64,000 nucleotides of DNA from Cryptomeria japonica (GCF_030272615.1 NC_081407.1:98501897-98565896), one strand, 5' to 3'; positions 11,461 to 22,940 are shown, counted from the stretch's first letter. Numbers and translations: made by a program. The notes: generated from the sequence alone by a model not told the origin.

Positions 11461-13716
11461 AGGAAGTACACTCCATTGGGAGAACCACTTGAATCAGTCT
11501 TCAAAAAGCTAGTGGCAAACAAAGTGATCACAGTTCCAGATTTTCCTCCATATGAACCAAAGGTCAAACCAAATTGGTGGAATGATGATGAGTATTGTGA
11601 GTTTCATAAGAGCAAGGGTCATAAGACAGGAAATTGCCATCGACTGAAGAATATCGTGCAAGATCTCATTGATAGAGGTGACATTGAGATTGAGGGACAT
11701 TCGTCTAATCAAGAACATGAGATGTTTAAGGAACCATTCCCAAAGCATGACAAAGGAAAAGCCCAAGTCACAAATGATCAGGCCAACTATACTAGAGCAC
11801 CTTACAACTATGACTCAACTATCAATCACATCTCAATGGATAATCATATCTCTACTATTACTATCAAGAACAAAAATCCTGAGAATCCTTCTCAGAGACC
11901 CAAGATTGTTCTAAGAGGTGTTGGATCTTCTCCCGAGCCTACCTCTGAATGTCATGTTACAACTCATCGAGGTAAAATTACTTTGCCAGGTGCCTCCACT
12001 AAAAACACCTCTTCTTCATCTACTAAACCTGAGTATGACCTTGTAGAACAGTTAGGGAGGACACCCGCGCTCATCTCCATCCTTGAGCTCTTACGCATAT
12101 CCCCCGCTCATAAAGCTATTCTTGACAAAATCTTGAGAGACACTGCCATTCCTACTGATCTGAACATGGACCAGTTTCAAGCCATGGTGGGATACCTATC
12201 CATTCCACATTCCCTTACATTTACAGAAGCTGATGACACCTCCATAAGTCAGCCACATAATGCACCATTACATATTGAAGCCTTCATACACAAGCATCGA
12301 ATAAAGCGAGTCCTGATAGATGGAGGAGCTGGTCTAAACATTTGTACATTGAGCACCATTAAACAATTGGGATATTCTGATAAAGCTGTGAATTCAAAGA
12401 ATCAAATTACCATCAAGGCATATGATGATGAAGAACGCTCATCCAAGGGCACGGTCACCTTACCTCTAAGAATTGGGCCAGTTACAAAGGATGTGGTTTG
12501 CCAAGTCCTGGATTTAGATCTCACTTATAATATATTGCTAGGATGTCCTTGGATTCATGAAATGAGGGTAGTCCCATCGACATATCACCAATGTATTAAT
12601 TTTCCTCATAATGGAGTCGAGGTAACAGTTAACGGTGATCCTAATCCGTTCATATATTGCAATAACCTGAGATCACATATGGAGACCATCATTCCCAGTA
12701 ATCGTGAAGCTGTTCCTTCTTCGGCATACATTGACCCTGAGTCATTAAAACCGTCGACATCAAAACAAGGTGAACTTAAAGGCAGATTTCAGGACAAAGG
12801 CATGGGAGAATACACTTTAAATCAGACCATGTATTTACGACAAGTCATGAGCTCTCCAAAAGAATTTGGAAGGCCACATCCTAACAAGCAAACATTCATC
12901 ATGACACTCAAATGGGATCCTACTACCTTTCAAAGATGGGGTGAGCTGGAAGAGGGAGATTTATACAAAATGCTCTATAAAGACATTGAAGATGACACAC
13001 ATGATCAGATCAATATACCTTGTGAGAAGTATGGCAAAGGCTTCAAGATTCTACAAAAATTCGAGTATGATGGAAAAAGCCCTCTTGGGTTACGCAAAGA
13101 AGGCGTCATGGAACCCCTACAACCTGAATTGACTATAAGAAGAGAACGCTCAAAGGGACTTGGTTTTCTGACTTCCAAGATCCACACTAAAAGGACAGAA
13201 GAGGCATCACAAATCAAAGTTGCCAAAGTTCAACAAGAAGATTCCTATTCCACAGACTCCAATGAATGGGAATGGGGTTCAGACAAATCCTCCAGTGACT
13301 ACGAGCTCACCGAGACATTCAGAGAGCCAGATGAACCCATAGAAGAGGAGGAGTTTTATAACAAATTTGGAGTTGGTCAAGAAACAACCCAGGAGGAGTC
13401 TACACAGTCCTTGTCTCAAGGTTCTAGGTTGAAATCACATAGGATGAGAACACCTGTTCTGGAAGGCGCTACTAGTAATGACAATTTAGATTCGCTTGCG
13501 ATCGAGACTGATGAGGAGAGTGCCATCGATGACCTCGACGATTGCCTCGATATACCCGAATATAACCATATCTTCACTCTTAGCCCTGCAAACTCTGAAA
13601 ACATTAAAGGCCTTCCCCTTGTTCACCACCAACTCATTGACTGGGATTATGAAGGACCAGCACAAGTTGACACATTTCAGAATGACGAAGCTATTATTGA
13701 CTATCTTGGCATATGA
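11461..13716 (+). pseudogene. pol: Gag C-terminus and aspartic protease of element J
   Basis: Frame-continuous with gag; the first ATG is at 11476 and the stop TGA at 13714-13716. Near residues 35-60 is a Cys/His motif (YCEFHKSKGHKTGNCHRLK) seen in Tat and Athila elements in place of a classical zinc knuckle. The retropepsin motif VLIDGGAGLNIC is near residue 280, with the usual DGG variant of this lineage, and the flap/LLG-like region (YNILLGCPWIHEM) follows. The C-terminal 250 residues are acidic and Ser-rich, with no domain I recognise. The protease would process the polyprotein. Confidence 0.88.
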
Positions 13717-14136
13717 GATGATCTTCCCCTTGGGGACCACAAAGCAGGATACACCATGGAACTCAACAACATGGCATATTTCGGTGAGGGTGTCGGACCT
13801 TCCAGTCGCAAAAATGTGAAAATAAGAACAAAACAAGGGTCTTATGGCGAAAACCACACTGTGGCGCTATCTGACCCCAAAAAAGTAAAAAGAAAGGACG
13901 TATCTGAGGGCGAAAACCTCTCTGAGGCACCCGAAGATGGAAGGCTCGACATTCTCCCAGCATCATATGAGGAAAAATCATCCATGTTGGTAGAGGAGAC
14001 TATCAAGACAAACATTGGTACAGAAGAGATTCCACACAACATATTCTTGGCTCAATCCTTGACAGAGTCCGAAAGGGGAAAGTTCATAAGCTTCTTCAAA
14101 GAATGACAAATCAACTTTGCATGGTCATACGCTGAT
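13717..14136 (+). pseudogene. Protease-RT linker of element J
   Basis: Same frame as the segments on both sides. It holds a 116-codon open stretch (13756-14106) ending in TGA. The downstream residues INFAWSYADMPGLDP are the conserved block just before plant gypsy RT, which shows the TGA interrupts a continuous polyprotein. The stop fits CGA-to-TGA. Confidence 0.8.
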
Positions 14137-15804
14137 ATGCCTGGACTGGATCCGGATTTGGTAATGCATCATTTGACAGTCAAACCGGGGGCAAAGCCAG
14201 TGAAACAGAAATTAAGGAAAATGCATCCACAAGTGGCATTACTAGTCAAAGCAGAGCTGGAGAAATTATTGGATGTCGGATTCATACGCCCAATTGATTA
14301 CCCCGAATGGATCTCCAATTTGGTACCTGTCAGTAAACCAGATTGTAGCATTAGAATTTGCACAGATTTCAGAGACATCAACAAATCTTGTCCAAAGGAT
14401 GACTTCCCATTACCAAACATTGACTTGATTGTTGATCTCACAGCAGGTCATGAAATGCTATCATTAATGGATGGATTCTCTGGCTATAATCAAATAAGAA
14501 TTGCACCTGAGGATCAACATAAAACATCATTCACTTGTCCATGGGGAACTTTTTGTTGGAATGTTATGCCCTTTGGGCTGAAAAATGCAGGTGCTACATA
14601 TCAAAGAGCTATGACTACTATTTTTCATGATCTCATGCGTGTAACTGTGGAAGATTATGTTGATGATCTCTTGGGTAAATCAATAGACAGAGATACACAT
14701 TTGGACATACTTTCAGTCGTCTTTGATTGGTTGGAAAAATACAAAGTAAGATTAAACCCCAAGAAATGTGTCTTTGGAGTAACCTCCGGGAAGCTCCTAG
14801 GATTCATCATGTCCAAAAGAGGAATTGAAGCGGATCCAGCAAAAGTCAAAGCTATCTTGGAAATGCAACCACCAAGAAATATCAGTCAACTTCGATCCTT
14901 ACAAGGTAGACTCCAGTCCATCCGAAGATTCATAGCACAACTGGCGGATAAGTGCAATCCTTTTCAACACTTGCTACATAAAAACATCAAATTCAAATGG
15001 GATGATAACTGTCAACAGGCTTTCCAGACGCTCAAAGACTATCTCCTAAATCCACCAGTTCTGATGCCACCAGTTCCAGATCAACCACTGTTATTATACA
15101 TTTCAGCTACTCCAACAGCACTGGGGGCACTCTTAGCACAACAAATAGCTGACGGCAAGGAAAAAGCAGTATACTATATCAGTCGCACATTGGTGGGATA
15201 TGAGCTAAACTACATACCAATCGAGCGTGCATGTCTCACTGTGGTCTTTGCTTCACAGAAATTACGCCATTATATGCTCACTCACAAGACTAAGTTGATT
15301 GCAAGAATTGATCCATTAAAATACCTTCTCAACAAAGCTACACTTACTGGGCGACTGGCCAAATGGGTAATGATACTGAGTGAATTCGACATTGAGTATG
15401 TGGACAGAAAAGCAATAAAAGGACAAGCCATCACAGATCAATTAGCAGATGCTCCCATGATAGATGATGTTCCTTTAAATTCAGAATTTCCAGATGAATC
15501 CATTCTAACAATATCACATGCAAAGCCATGGCAATTATACTTTGATGGCTCATACACACAGCATGGGGCAGGAGCTGGTATTCTCTTTATAACTCCTCAA
15601 GGCGATTCTATACCAAAATCATACCGCTTATCATTTTCTTGCACTAACAATATAGCGGAATATGAGGCATTAACAACAGGATTATGAATTGCAGTTTAGT
15701 GGAAGATCCAAGAACTTCGTGTTTTTGGGGATTCTCAACTTGTCATCCGTCAAGCAACTGATGATTACCAAACAAAAGATGAAAAATTACTACCTTACAA
15801 GCAA
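14137..15804 (+). pseudogene. pol: Reverse transcriptase and dual RNase H of element J
   Basis: RT spans about residues 1-230 with fingers ICTDFRDINKSCPKDDFPLP, MDGFSGYNQI, VMPFGLKNAGATYQ and the catalytic YVDDLL near residue 176. The first RNase H follows (LLYISATPTALGALLA ... YIPIERACLTVVFA); its usual first Asp is not present at the ISAT position. A second, archaeal-type RNase H begins at WQLYFDGSYTQHGAGAG (about 15530) with NNIAEYEAL. The frame then has TGA (15685) and TAG (15697) before resuming at VFGDSQLVI. Dual RNase H is diagnostic of the Tat lineage. Both stops fit C-to-T changes (CGA, CAG). Confidence 0.92.
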
Positions 15805-17277
15805 ATGGTGGATGATCTGAAAAAGCACTTTACAAAGATAGACTTTGAGCAGATACCAAGAGAGTGGAATCGCGCCGCAGATGCCATGGCTATAATTGCT
15901 TCATTGATTGATTTACCTCCAAACGAGACCCGCTATGAGTTCTTGGTGGATAACCTTTTAGTCCCTTCATATGAGATAATGCCTACTGAGATGATATGCA
16001 TTGTTGGTCCTGAATCCCAGTTATATGGTTCCATATTCACATATCTTCGCGACAATACCTTACCTCCTGATCTATCAAACAACCAACGCCGCACTTTCAT
16101 TCGCCAATCCTCTCGATATGTCATTTTAGCTGATATCCTATACCGACGAGGTCTATATGGCACTCTTCTTAGATGTCTAGAAAGCGATGAAGCTCAGATT
16201 GCGTTACGTGAAGTGCATGAAGGGATATGTGGTCCACATGCTAGTGGTCCTACCTTGGCCAAGAAACTCATTAGGACTGGATATTACTGGCCCAATATGG
16301 AAAAAGACTCATATCAGTTTGTCAAGAAATGTAAGCAATGTCAAATTCATGGAGACCTCATACATGCACCGGCATAAGAACTACAACCACTTGCGTCTCC
16401 TTGGCCCTTTTGTCAGTGGGGACTCGATCTCATAGGCAAGATTCACCCTCCTTCTTCCAATGGTCATAAATTCATTATCACTGCCATAGAGTATTTCACA
16501 AAATGGATTGAAGCCGTGCCTCTCACACAAGTCACTGGGAAACAAATTGCTACCTTCATCCTGAACTACATCATTTGCCGATATGGTATTCCCAATTCCA
16601 TTATCACTGATAACGGGCGTCCCTTCAAAAATCAGGATGTTCGTGAACTCTGTGAGCACTTCCATATCTCCCATCGTTTCTCCACACCATATTACCCCCA
16701 AGGTAATGGCCAAGCTGAGGCGTCTAATAAAACAATTCTTAAAATCCTCAAAAAGACAGTCGACGACGCTGGCCGTAAGTGGCATATCCAACTCAATCCA
16801 GCACTTTGGGCCTATCGCACAAGTGTCCGCACACCTACAGGAGCTACACCCTATTCACTTGTCTACGGCGCTGAAGCCATCTTGCCTATTGAGGTCGAGT
16901 TACCTTCTTTACGGGTCTCTTTGCGAAACATCATCACTGATGAAGATTCCAGAGTCTCTCGCTTACAAGAACTAGAACTGCTGGATGAACGGAGACAAAC
17001 TGCTTTTAGTCATCTTAAGGCTTACCAACAGCGAATGAGTCGCAGCTACAATCACAAAGTCAAGCCTCGCACATTTGAGGTAGGTGACTTAGTCCTCAGA
17101 GAAAACTCCAAGAATCAGCAAGACAGAGATAAGAAGGGCAAGTTCGAACCAAACTGGCTTGGTCCTTACATCATCACAGCGGTATATGGATCTGGGGCAT
17201 ATCAACTCTCTACTACAGAAGGTGAACCTTTGGAGGATCCTATCAACAACATGCACCTTCACAGGTTCTACACATAG
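15805..17277 (+). pseudogene. pol: End of second RNase H and integrase of element J
   Basis: Opens with the last RNase H block (REWNRAADAMA). The integrase zinc-binding region has HEGICGPHASG and CKQCQIH. A TAA at 16375 (from CAA) breaks the frame, which resumes without a shift. The catalytic core is complete: Asp in LDLIGKI, Asp in ITDNGRPF and Glu in GNGQAEASN. The C-terminal domain (FEVGDLVLRE, GPYIITAVYGSGAYQL) ends at 17277 with no chromodomain. The whole gag-pol frame 9754-17277 is about 2,507 codons with six stops and no frameshift, suggesting recent decay. Confidence 0.92.
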
Positions 17278-18948
17278 CTCATCAAAGTATCCTAATTTCA
17301 AAAATACAAAAAAATTATGAAACAAAAAAATCATTACTTGGTGAAAACCTAGCAAACAGGCGCCTTGTGACACAAAAAAATTGAAAAATCGAAAAAAAAA
17401 AGTAAAGAGAAATAATTTCGTCCAACGGTGAAAACCACTTCGGTGGCACCCTGGGCAAGTACCATGGTGAAAACCGGGTCACCAACGCCATGCGTAGAGA
17501 CTTTGCTCCTCTCTCCTTCAGGATTCTCTTTCATCCTTCACTTTGCACACACTCACAACCTATTCATCCATAATAAACTTACCCATTCCCATCATGGCTT
17601 GTTATTGATCTACCTAAGATTGGTTAGCCATCCATAATAAACCTCCCTTTCCATCCATAATAAATCAGATCCTATCTGTGGCTAAGGCAATTCCTACGTC
17701 TAGCGATGGGTGTGGAACTAAGGACATCACATGTTTCGAGGAGTACAGTTTCTTCCAGCTTCCTTCAGTCTATTCACGCACAATCCGCAATAAAGCAACA
17801 TTTGCATCGCAGATCCGCAATAAAGCTTCATCTTCTTTGCAATAAAGTATCAGTTTCATGGATTCAATCAGTTTCAGATGAGACACAGCAGCAACAATGG
17901 GCTTCAACAAATCAAATCTTTCAACAGACTCAAACAACATTATGGTTCAGTGCTATCTATCCTTTCTGTGAAAGTAAACATTGTGACCACAATCAAATAA
18001 GACTTATACAAGTGACAAGAGACACTAAACTTGAGGACTACAGTGGATGTTGGTGTCGAGTCTTGGTTTTCTTTTAATTTCATCTTTTTTGGTGACATGT
18101 CTTTTAGCTTTTCCGGGATGTCTTTGACTAGAGATTCTATCTCCAGGATGTCTTTGACTAGAAAGGCGAGGATGGGGTATCGTCACCTATTTGCATTTGC
18201 TGTCTGTGGATTGTCTCTTAGTAATGCTATGACTTGTCCAAGGATATGAGGACACTGTGAGTCTAGTATGAACTGGGGCATTCCTTGTTTGTGACTGTCT
18301 TATCTCCATGCAAACAGGTACAATGACTTTCTGGGTCGAACACATGCCTCGATTGTCATAACCTATTTTGCCATAATAAAGCTCAATGATGATAACGCAC
18401 AAGAAGCTCTTTCACGTTCATATCTTCTATCTTCCATCCCCCTTTCTTGGTTGACTTCCATCGTCCTTCTTGAGTCCACGTAGCCTGCTATCACATGATT
18501 GAGTATAATGACATACCAAAAACATTTGCATTTCATATAGTTACACCTGCATTACCACATATAAGCATTTCATACATACATATAGATATCACAACTGCAT
18601 CACATCCTGCACACAACACCTGTTAGCACAATTTACATTTGCATTATCATATTCATCTGCATTACATACATTCACATTTGCATCATACATCACATATACA
18701 ATATAAAAGAATAAAAATATTGCATTGCATCATGTACATATTTGCATCCATATCATAAGCATCACATAAGAACATCTCATCACATAAGTACACATGCATA
18801 TAGCTGCCGCAAAAATGAATCATCTCTCATATATAATCAAAATGTGTCATGATACAATGATGTCAAAAATCATATGGCTACAAAATCACCCGCAGGTGTC
18901 TACAATACAAAAATGGTACAAATACTAATACAAGGGAGCCCTCTATGG
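17278..18948 (+). other. 3' untranslated region of J between integrase and the antisense gene
   Basis: No convincing coding capacity. The decamer GGTGAAAACC occurs at about 17340, 17428 and 17465; the second is followed by CCACTTCGGTGG, a four-base-pair stem with a TTCG loop. Purine/A-rich runs occur at 17290-17410. From about 18520 to 18800 the DNA is low-complexity, rich in CATTTGCAT and CATACAT words. The antisense gene ends at its right edge. Confidence 0.65.
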
Positions 18949-20970
18949 CTATGATGAACTCCCTCCCTCGGAGCCGCCTGGCCTCGACAGAATCTGAGCC
19001 CTAGAAGGACCCGCTCCAGGATCACCCTGCCTATCTGGTGGTGGTGGAGGACCCATGACCCCACCACTAGATGCCTGTCTCCTCCGGCTCCCTCCCGTAG
19101 CCGTCGCTGTCCGCGATGGTCTATGGAAGCTCCTCGCCCGCTGATCTGCTGGCATGGCACCATAATACAGGTCCCTCCAGTAGGCGATCTCCTCTCCAAC
19201 TCGCAGCACATATGCGTAGCCTGCTCCTGCATCCTCCGCCGCCTGCCTCCCTGCTCTCAGCGCTGTCTCAGCCTCAGTATAGCGCTGGATAGCCTGATCC
19301 CTCTCTCGCTCAGTGTCCCTGAGCCTCATCCTGAGTCGGTCTCTCTCCCTCTCCAACTCCTGGATCTCGTCTGCCTAGCCCTGGTAGATCTCCCTCAGCT
19401 CTAGCAGCTCATCCTCCTCTGGGTCCCCACCCTCTGCCTCTGCTTGTGGCTCTCCCTCTGTGGGTGCCTGTACCTGTGCCGGCCCCTGTGCCTGTGCTGG
19501 TGCCTGAAAGGGTACCTGTCTCTGTACATGCCTAGGCACTTGTCCCTGCATCTGTCCCTGTCCCTGTCCCTGTCTCTGACCCTGTGCCTGTACTAGCACC
19601 TGTCCCTGCATCTGTCCCTGTCTCTATCCCTGTACTCTAGGACCCTGTGCTGCTGGTACCTGTAGGGGCAATCCACCGTGACCCCTCACCACCTGGGCCT
19701 GTCCCTCCTGTCCCCCATCCCTCTGAGGTGCCACCCTCCTCTCCCCAACTACTCCCCTCTGCCTCTGTCGGCCTCTGCCTCCATCACCCCCACCGTCATC
19801 ATCATCATCTCCTCCTACCTCTCCCTCTCGTAGCTCCCCTGGATCTGTCAGTCGAGGGAATGGATGCTCTGCCCAGTAAGTTGTATACTCTGCATCCATA
19901 CCTGCATCCTCAATCTCTGGCCACATATCCCAAAGTAGGGGCATCATCTCTGCTAGCTGTGTGATGGCCTGATCATATGATAATAATGGCCCGAACTGCG
20001 CCTGATCCCTCACTGTACGGGCATACATACCCGAGCCTCGTGGCATCCTCTGGATCCTGCCAAACTGTCTGCCAACCCTATCCACCAGCTATCTCTCCAG
20101 TATGTAAGGCGTCCGCCCAATCAAATATTTGCTCTTGAAGGTATAAGGCAGCTCCACTGTGTCATCCTCCCACTCCTCGCACCCTAGGTATGGACTCCAG
20201 ATGACTACATCAATGTCATCTATCACACGCCTCCAGTGCTCTAACCTGCCAATCCGAGGCTATGAAGTAATCATATCATAAAGATGCACAAAGCTCCACC
20301 CCTGACCTCTGCCCCTGAAGTGTATCGGTCGTGTGATAGGGAGATGCTCGTATGCCCACACCTGTAGCAGTGTCACTCCACAACCCAGTCCCACTGATCC
20401 ATGGTAGACGAACTGGTGAAGCTCATAATACAGATGTGCCAAGACACATGGACCCCATGCATACCTGGTGTGCTCAGTCACCAATATCTCCAGTGCTCCT
20501 CCCCAGCCCACTGCCAACCCCCGTGTCGCCCTGTCTGGACACAGGAACCCACTGATGGCTCCTCCGATCACAGCTGGTAAGGATAACCCTGTCGCAGTCA
20601 TGGTATCCCATGCCACGTGCCCTGCTCTCATCTCTAGCCCGGGATCCTGGAACACCCGTCTCAAAGCCTCCCTGTCTCCATCACGATCATATGAGATCAG
20701 CTCTCCATCGATCGGTATATGCAATATCCTGTAGACATCCTCGAGGGTCACTGTCATCTCCCCCATCGGCAAATGAAATGTGCATGTCTCGGAGTGCCAT
20801 CTCTCCGCCAGCGCAGTCAACAAACCCATGTTTGCCCGAAACTCAGGCACATATAATACGTGTCTCAATCCCATCTCCTCAATGGCAGCTCTGTCCTCAA
20901 ATGATAACTCTGGTCACAACCTCTGTGTGGATGGGAATCTCTCCCACGACTCTAGCATAGGCAGATACTC
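18949..20970 (-). pseudogene. Antisense plant-mobile-domain gene of J, exon 2
   Basis: Opposite strand to gag-pol. One frame of 674 codons with five stops: TGA at 20914 and TAG at 20260, 20089, 19624 and 19375. Residues from 20874 match the plant mobile domain (PMD): RHVLYVPEFRANMGLLTALA, then HLPMGEMTVTLEDVYRIL and IPIDGELI. A Trp/His-rich middle (YAWGPCVLAHLYYELH) follows. Downstream come an Asp-rich run (near 19800), a Gln/Gly-repeat region (19375-19670), a charged coiled coil (about 19205-19370) and a Pro/Ser/Gly tail. Host PMD proteins of the MAIN/MAIL group act in transposon silencing and genome stability; what the element copies do is unknown. It is preceded by an acceptor TTGTTTGACTGCAG, which sets the exon start. 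Confidence 0.85.
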
Positions 20971-21000
20971 CTGCAGTCAAACAATCAATCATGTCAGTCC

Positions 21001-21360
21001 CTGTTCATCACAAAATGCTACTCGCTATCTAAATGCATATGGTTATCTATTCTAATGACACTCACTGTTCATCACAAAGTGTTGCTATCTATCCTAGTAG
21101 TGCTCCCTACTCATCACAAAGTACTACGTGTGTGACATTCCCTGTTCATCACAAAGTGTTACTCACATTTTGCACTCCCTGTTCATCACAAAGTGTTGCT
21201 CATACTTTGGGTACTCCCTGTTCATCACAAAGTACTCTATCTTGGTGCTCCCTGTTCATCACAAAGTGCCTTGATCTATCCTAGTCTTCCTAGAGGACCT
21301 GCTTGAGTGTATCCTCTCAGCGGCTTATCCAATCGACAGCATATGTTCATCACAGAACTG
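21001..21360 (-). repeat. TTCATCACAAAGTG repeats in the antisense intron
   Basis: CTCCCTGTTCATCACAAAGTG recurs about every 30-45 bp (near 21001, 21067, 21110, 21150, 21181, 21219, 21254), with a degenerate copy near 21346. Spacers differ in sequence and length. These are plus-strand words; on the transcribed minus strand the core reads CACTTTGTGATGAACAG. Confidence 0.85.
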
Positions 21361-21400
21361 TCGATTTGACCTAGAAGACCAAAACCTTGCATTTTTTTAA

Positions 21401-21633
21401 CACAAACGCGCCTCTTGACTGCACAAGCGCGCTTATACAATGCAGACGCGCCTGTTTGACATAAACGTGCCTAAATTACTCACAGACGTGACTTTGGAAC
21501 ATAAACGCCCCTACAGGACATAAACGTGCCCGCATCAAGCACAAACGCGGTTCCAGACGTAAACGCGTCTGGAACTGACACAGACGCGCCTGGCGGACAC
21601 AGACACGCTTGGCACCGACATAGACGCGGTTGC
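21401..21633 (-). repeat. Motif array 3, inverted relative to arrays 1 and 2
   Basis: About twelve copies of ACACAAACGCG/ACACAGACGCG at roughly 20-bp intervals, the complement of the leader motif. Relative to the antisense gene it reads CGCGTCTGTGT, the same sense in which arrays 1 and 2 read relative to gag. It lies within the predicted intron. Confidence 0.85.
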
Positions 21634-21746
21634 ACGTTTTTGCACTTTTTTGTGCCCTATTCCTAAGCGCATTTATTGCTAAACTACCATGCATTAATGA
21701 CAAAATTGAAATGCGTCAAAGTACAAGGAGGTTTGGTGGTACTTAC

Positions 21747-21935
21747 CGGCTCTCCTGCCTCTGCTGGTCTCTGAAATCGGCGAACGCGGTCGAATCTGTG
21801 TACGAAAGCCATCACTGCTGACTGTTGTTGCTCTTTTTCTCGCTCTGCACTGTGATCTCGTGAGGGTGTAGATGACAATGAGGATGTCTTTTGCCCGTGG
21901 TCCATCTTATAGCCTACCCTAGACCTCGCCTTCAT
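21747..21935 (-). pseudogene. Antisense PMD gene of J, predicted exon 1
   Basis: 63 codons from ATG at 21935 to the GTAAGT donor, all open. The peptide is basic and Gln/Glu-rich (KEQQQSAVMAFVHRFDRVRR) with no recognised domain. It reads in phase into exon 2 after splicing. A later ATG at 21905 (MDHGQK) is an alternative start. The promoter would lie in the 220 bp before the 3' LTR or in the LTR itself read backwards; I could not identify it. Confidence 0.6.
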
Positions 21936-22142
21936 TTCCCGAGTCAGTCTTCATTATCCCGTGACTTTGTCACTTTATCCGACCATTCCATTCTAGCCTT
22001 TCTTTCTTATCGAGAGATTGTCTGCAATCTTTCCAGACTTTTTCATCCAATCTCTCGAGGGGGCATATCATTCCCATTCTGGGGCAACTCTGTATCAGTT
22101 CATCTTATCTTCTTTGAAACAACGCGACAAGCCGCATTGTCT

Positions 22143-22157
22143 CAAAGAGGGGCAAAA
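22143..22157 (+). other. Polypurine tract of J
   Basis: CAAAGAGGGGCAAAA directly before the 3' LTR start; primes plus-strand DNA synthesis. Confidence 0.8.
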
Positions 22158-22940
22158 TGTAGACACCTAAAATTGTCCAGTCTAATTAAATAAATATTTT
22201 ATTTATTTAATTATCTAAGCTTAATTCTTCTATTAATTAAATAAATCCTTATTTATTTAATTAATTCATTTATCCTCTTCTAGCCTTATTTCTCATTTAA
22301 ATAAATACATTTATTTATTTGAATTATCCTTTTCCTAAATTAAATAAATATCTTATTTATTTAATTGATCCCACTTCTTCTATTAATTAAATAAATCTTT
22401 ATTTATTTAATTAATTCATTAGCTTTTTCTACACATGACACATGTCATTCATCTCTTAATTCCTACACTACCTACCTCTTTCATTATTTTGGTATTTCTT
22501 TTACCTACCCTCTAATCCTAGCCGACCTCTCTTTTTACACCTCTCAATCTTAACCCTCCATTTCATATTGTGTCTTCTATTTAAGAAGATGCTTTCTTCA
22601 ATGTCAAACCCTAATGACTCATGCTAATGATCTTTCATGCAACTTGCTACACTACGATCCTACTTGCAACCACATTCCGTTCTTTGTTGAGCTCTTGTGC
22701 ATACAAAAATCTGAGAGCAAATATATCAAGCAAGATCAATGGAGATAGGAAGAATGGAGATCAAAACCCTATTGAACATGTGATGGTATAATCTTTGTGA
22801 TTTTGTTTTATTTTGCATTGTCTTAGGTAATCTTCATATGTTATGGTGGATCTTTGTTGATTGTTAGGCTAGGGTTTAGTGGTTGAATCTATTTAGCCTT
22901 TCAATATTGTTATTATTGTTATCCATTTTCACCATATACA
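22158..22940 (+). repeat. 3' LTR of element J
   Basis: 783 bp from TGTAGACACC to CATATACA, differing from the 5' LTR at about nine sites by eye. The fourth palindrome is perfect here and damaged in the 5' copy. The right target duplication GTAGC is at 22941-22945. Confidence 0.95.

Larger units (their letters stand above)
20971..21746 (-). other. Predicted intron of the antisense PMD gene
   Basis: On the minus strand it starts GTAAGT (plus 21746-21741) and ends TTGACTGCAG (plus 20980-20971). Removing it joins CCG of exon 1 to GAG of exon 2 in phase 0, giving one frame. The intron holds eight or nine copies of TTCATCACAAAGT (21003-21270, 21346) and a CGTTTGTG/CGTCTGTG motif array (21401-21633). 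It is predicted from sequence only; no transcript was seen. Confidence 0.7.
6595..22940 (+). mobile_element. Tat-like gypsy element J with an antisense PMD gene
   Basis: Complete LTR retrotransposon of 16.3 kb. It has 783-bp LTRs at both ends, a primer site at 7381-7398, a 2.4 kb leader, gag-protease-RT-RNase H-second RNase H-integrase in one frame (9754-17277), a 4.9 kb 3' region with an antisense spliced gene, and a polypurine tract before the 3' LTR. Target duplication is GCAGC at left and GTAGC at right, differing by one C-to-T change. The dual RNase H and lack of a chromodomain place it in the Tat lineage, where extra antisense reading frames are known. About nine LTR differences (roughly 1%) make it the youngest element whose LTR pair I could compare. 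Confidence 0.93.

Noticed and set aside
19123-19964. Plus-strand Pro/His-rich frames opposite the antisense PMD exon
   Set aside because: They mirror the GC-rich Gln/Gly and acidic coding stretches on the other strand and lack domains.
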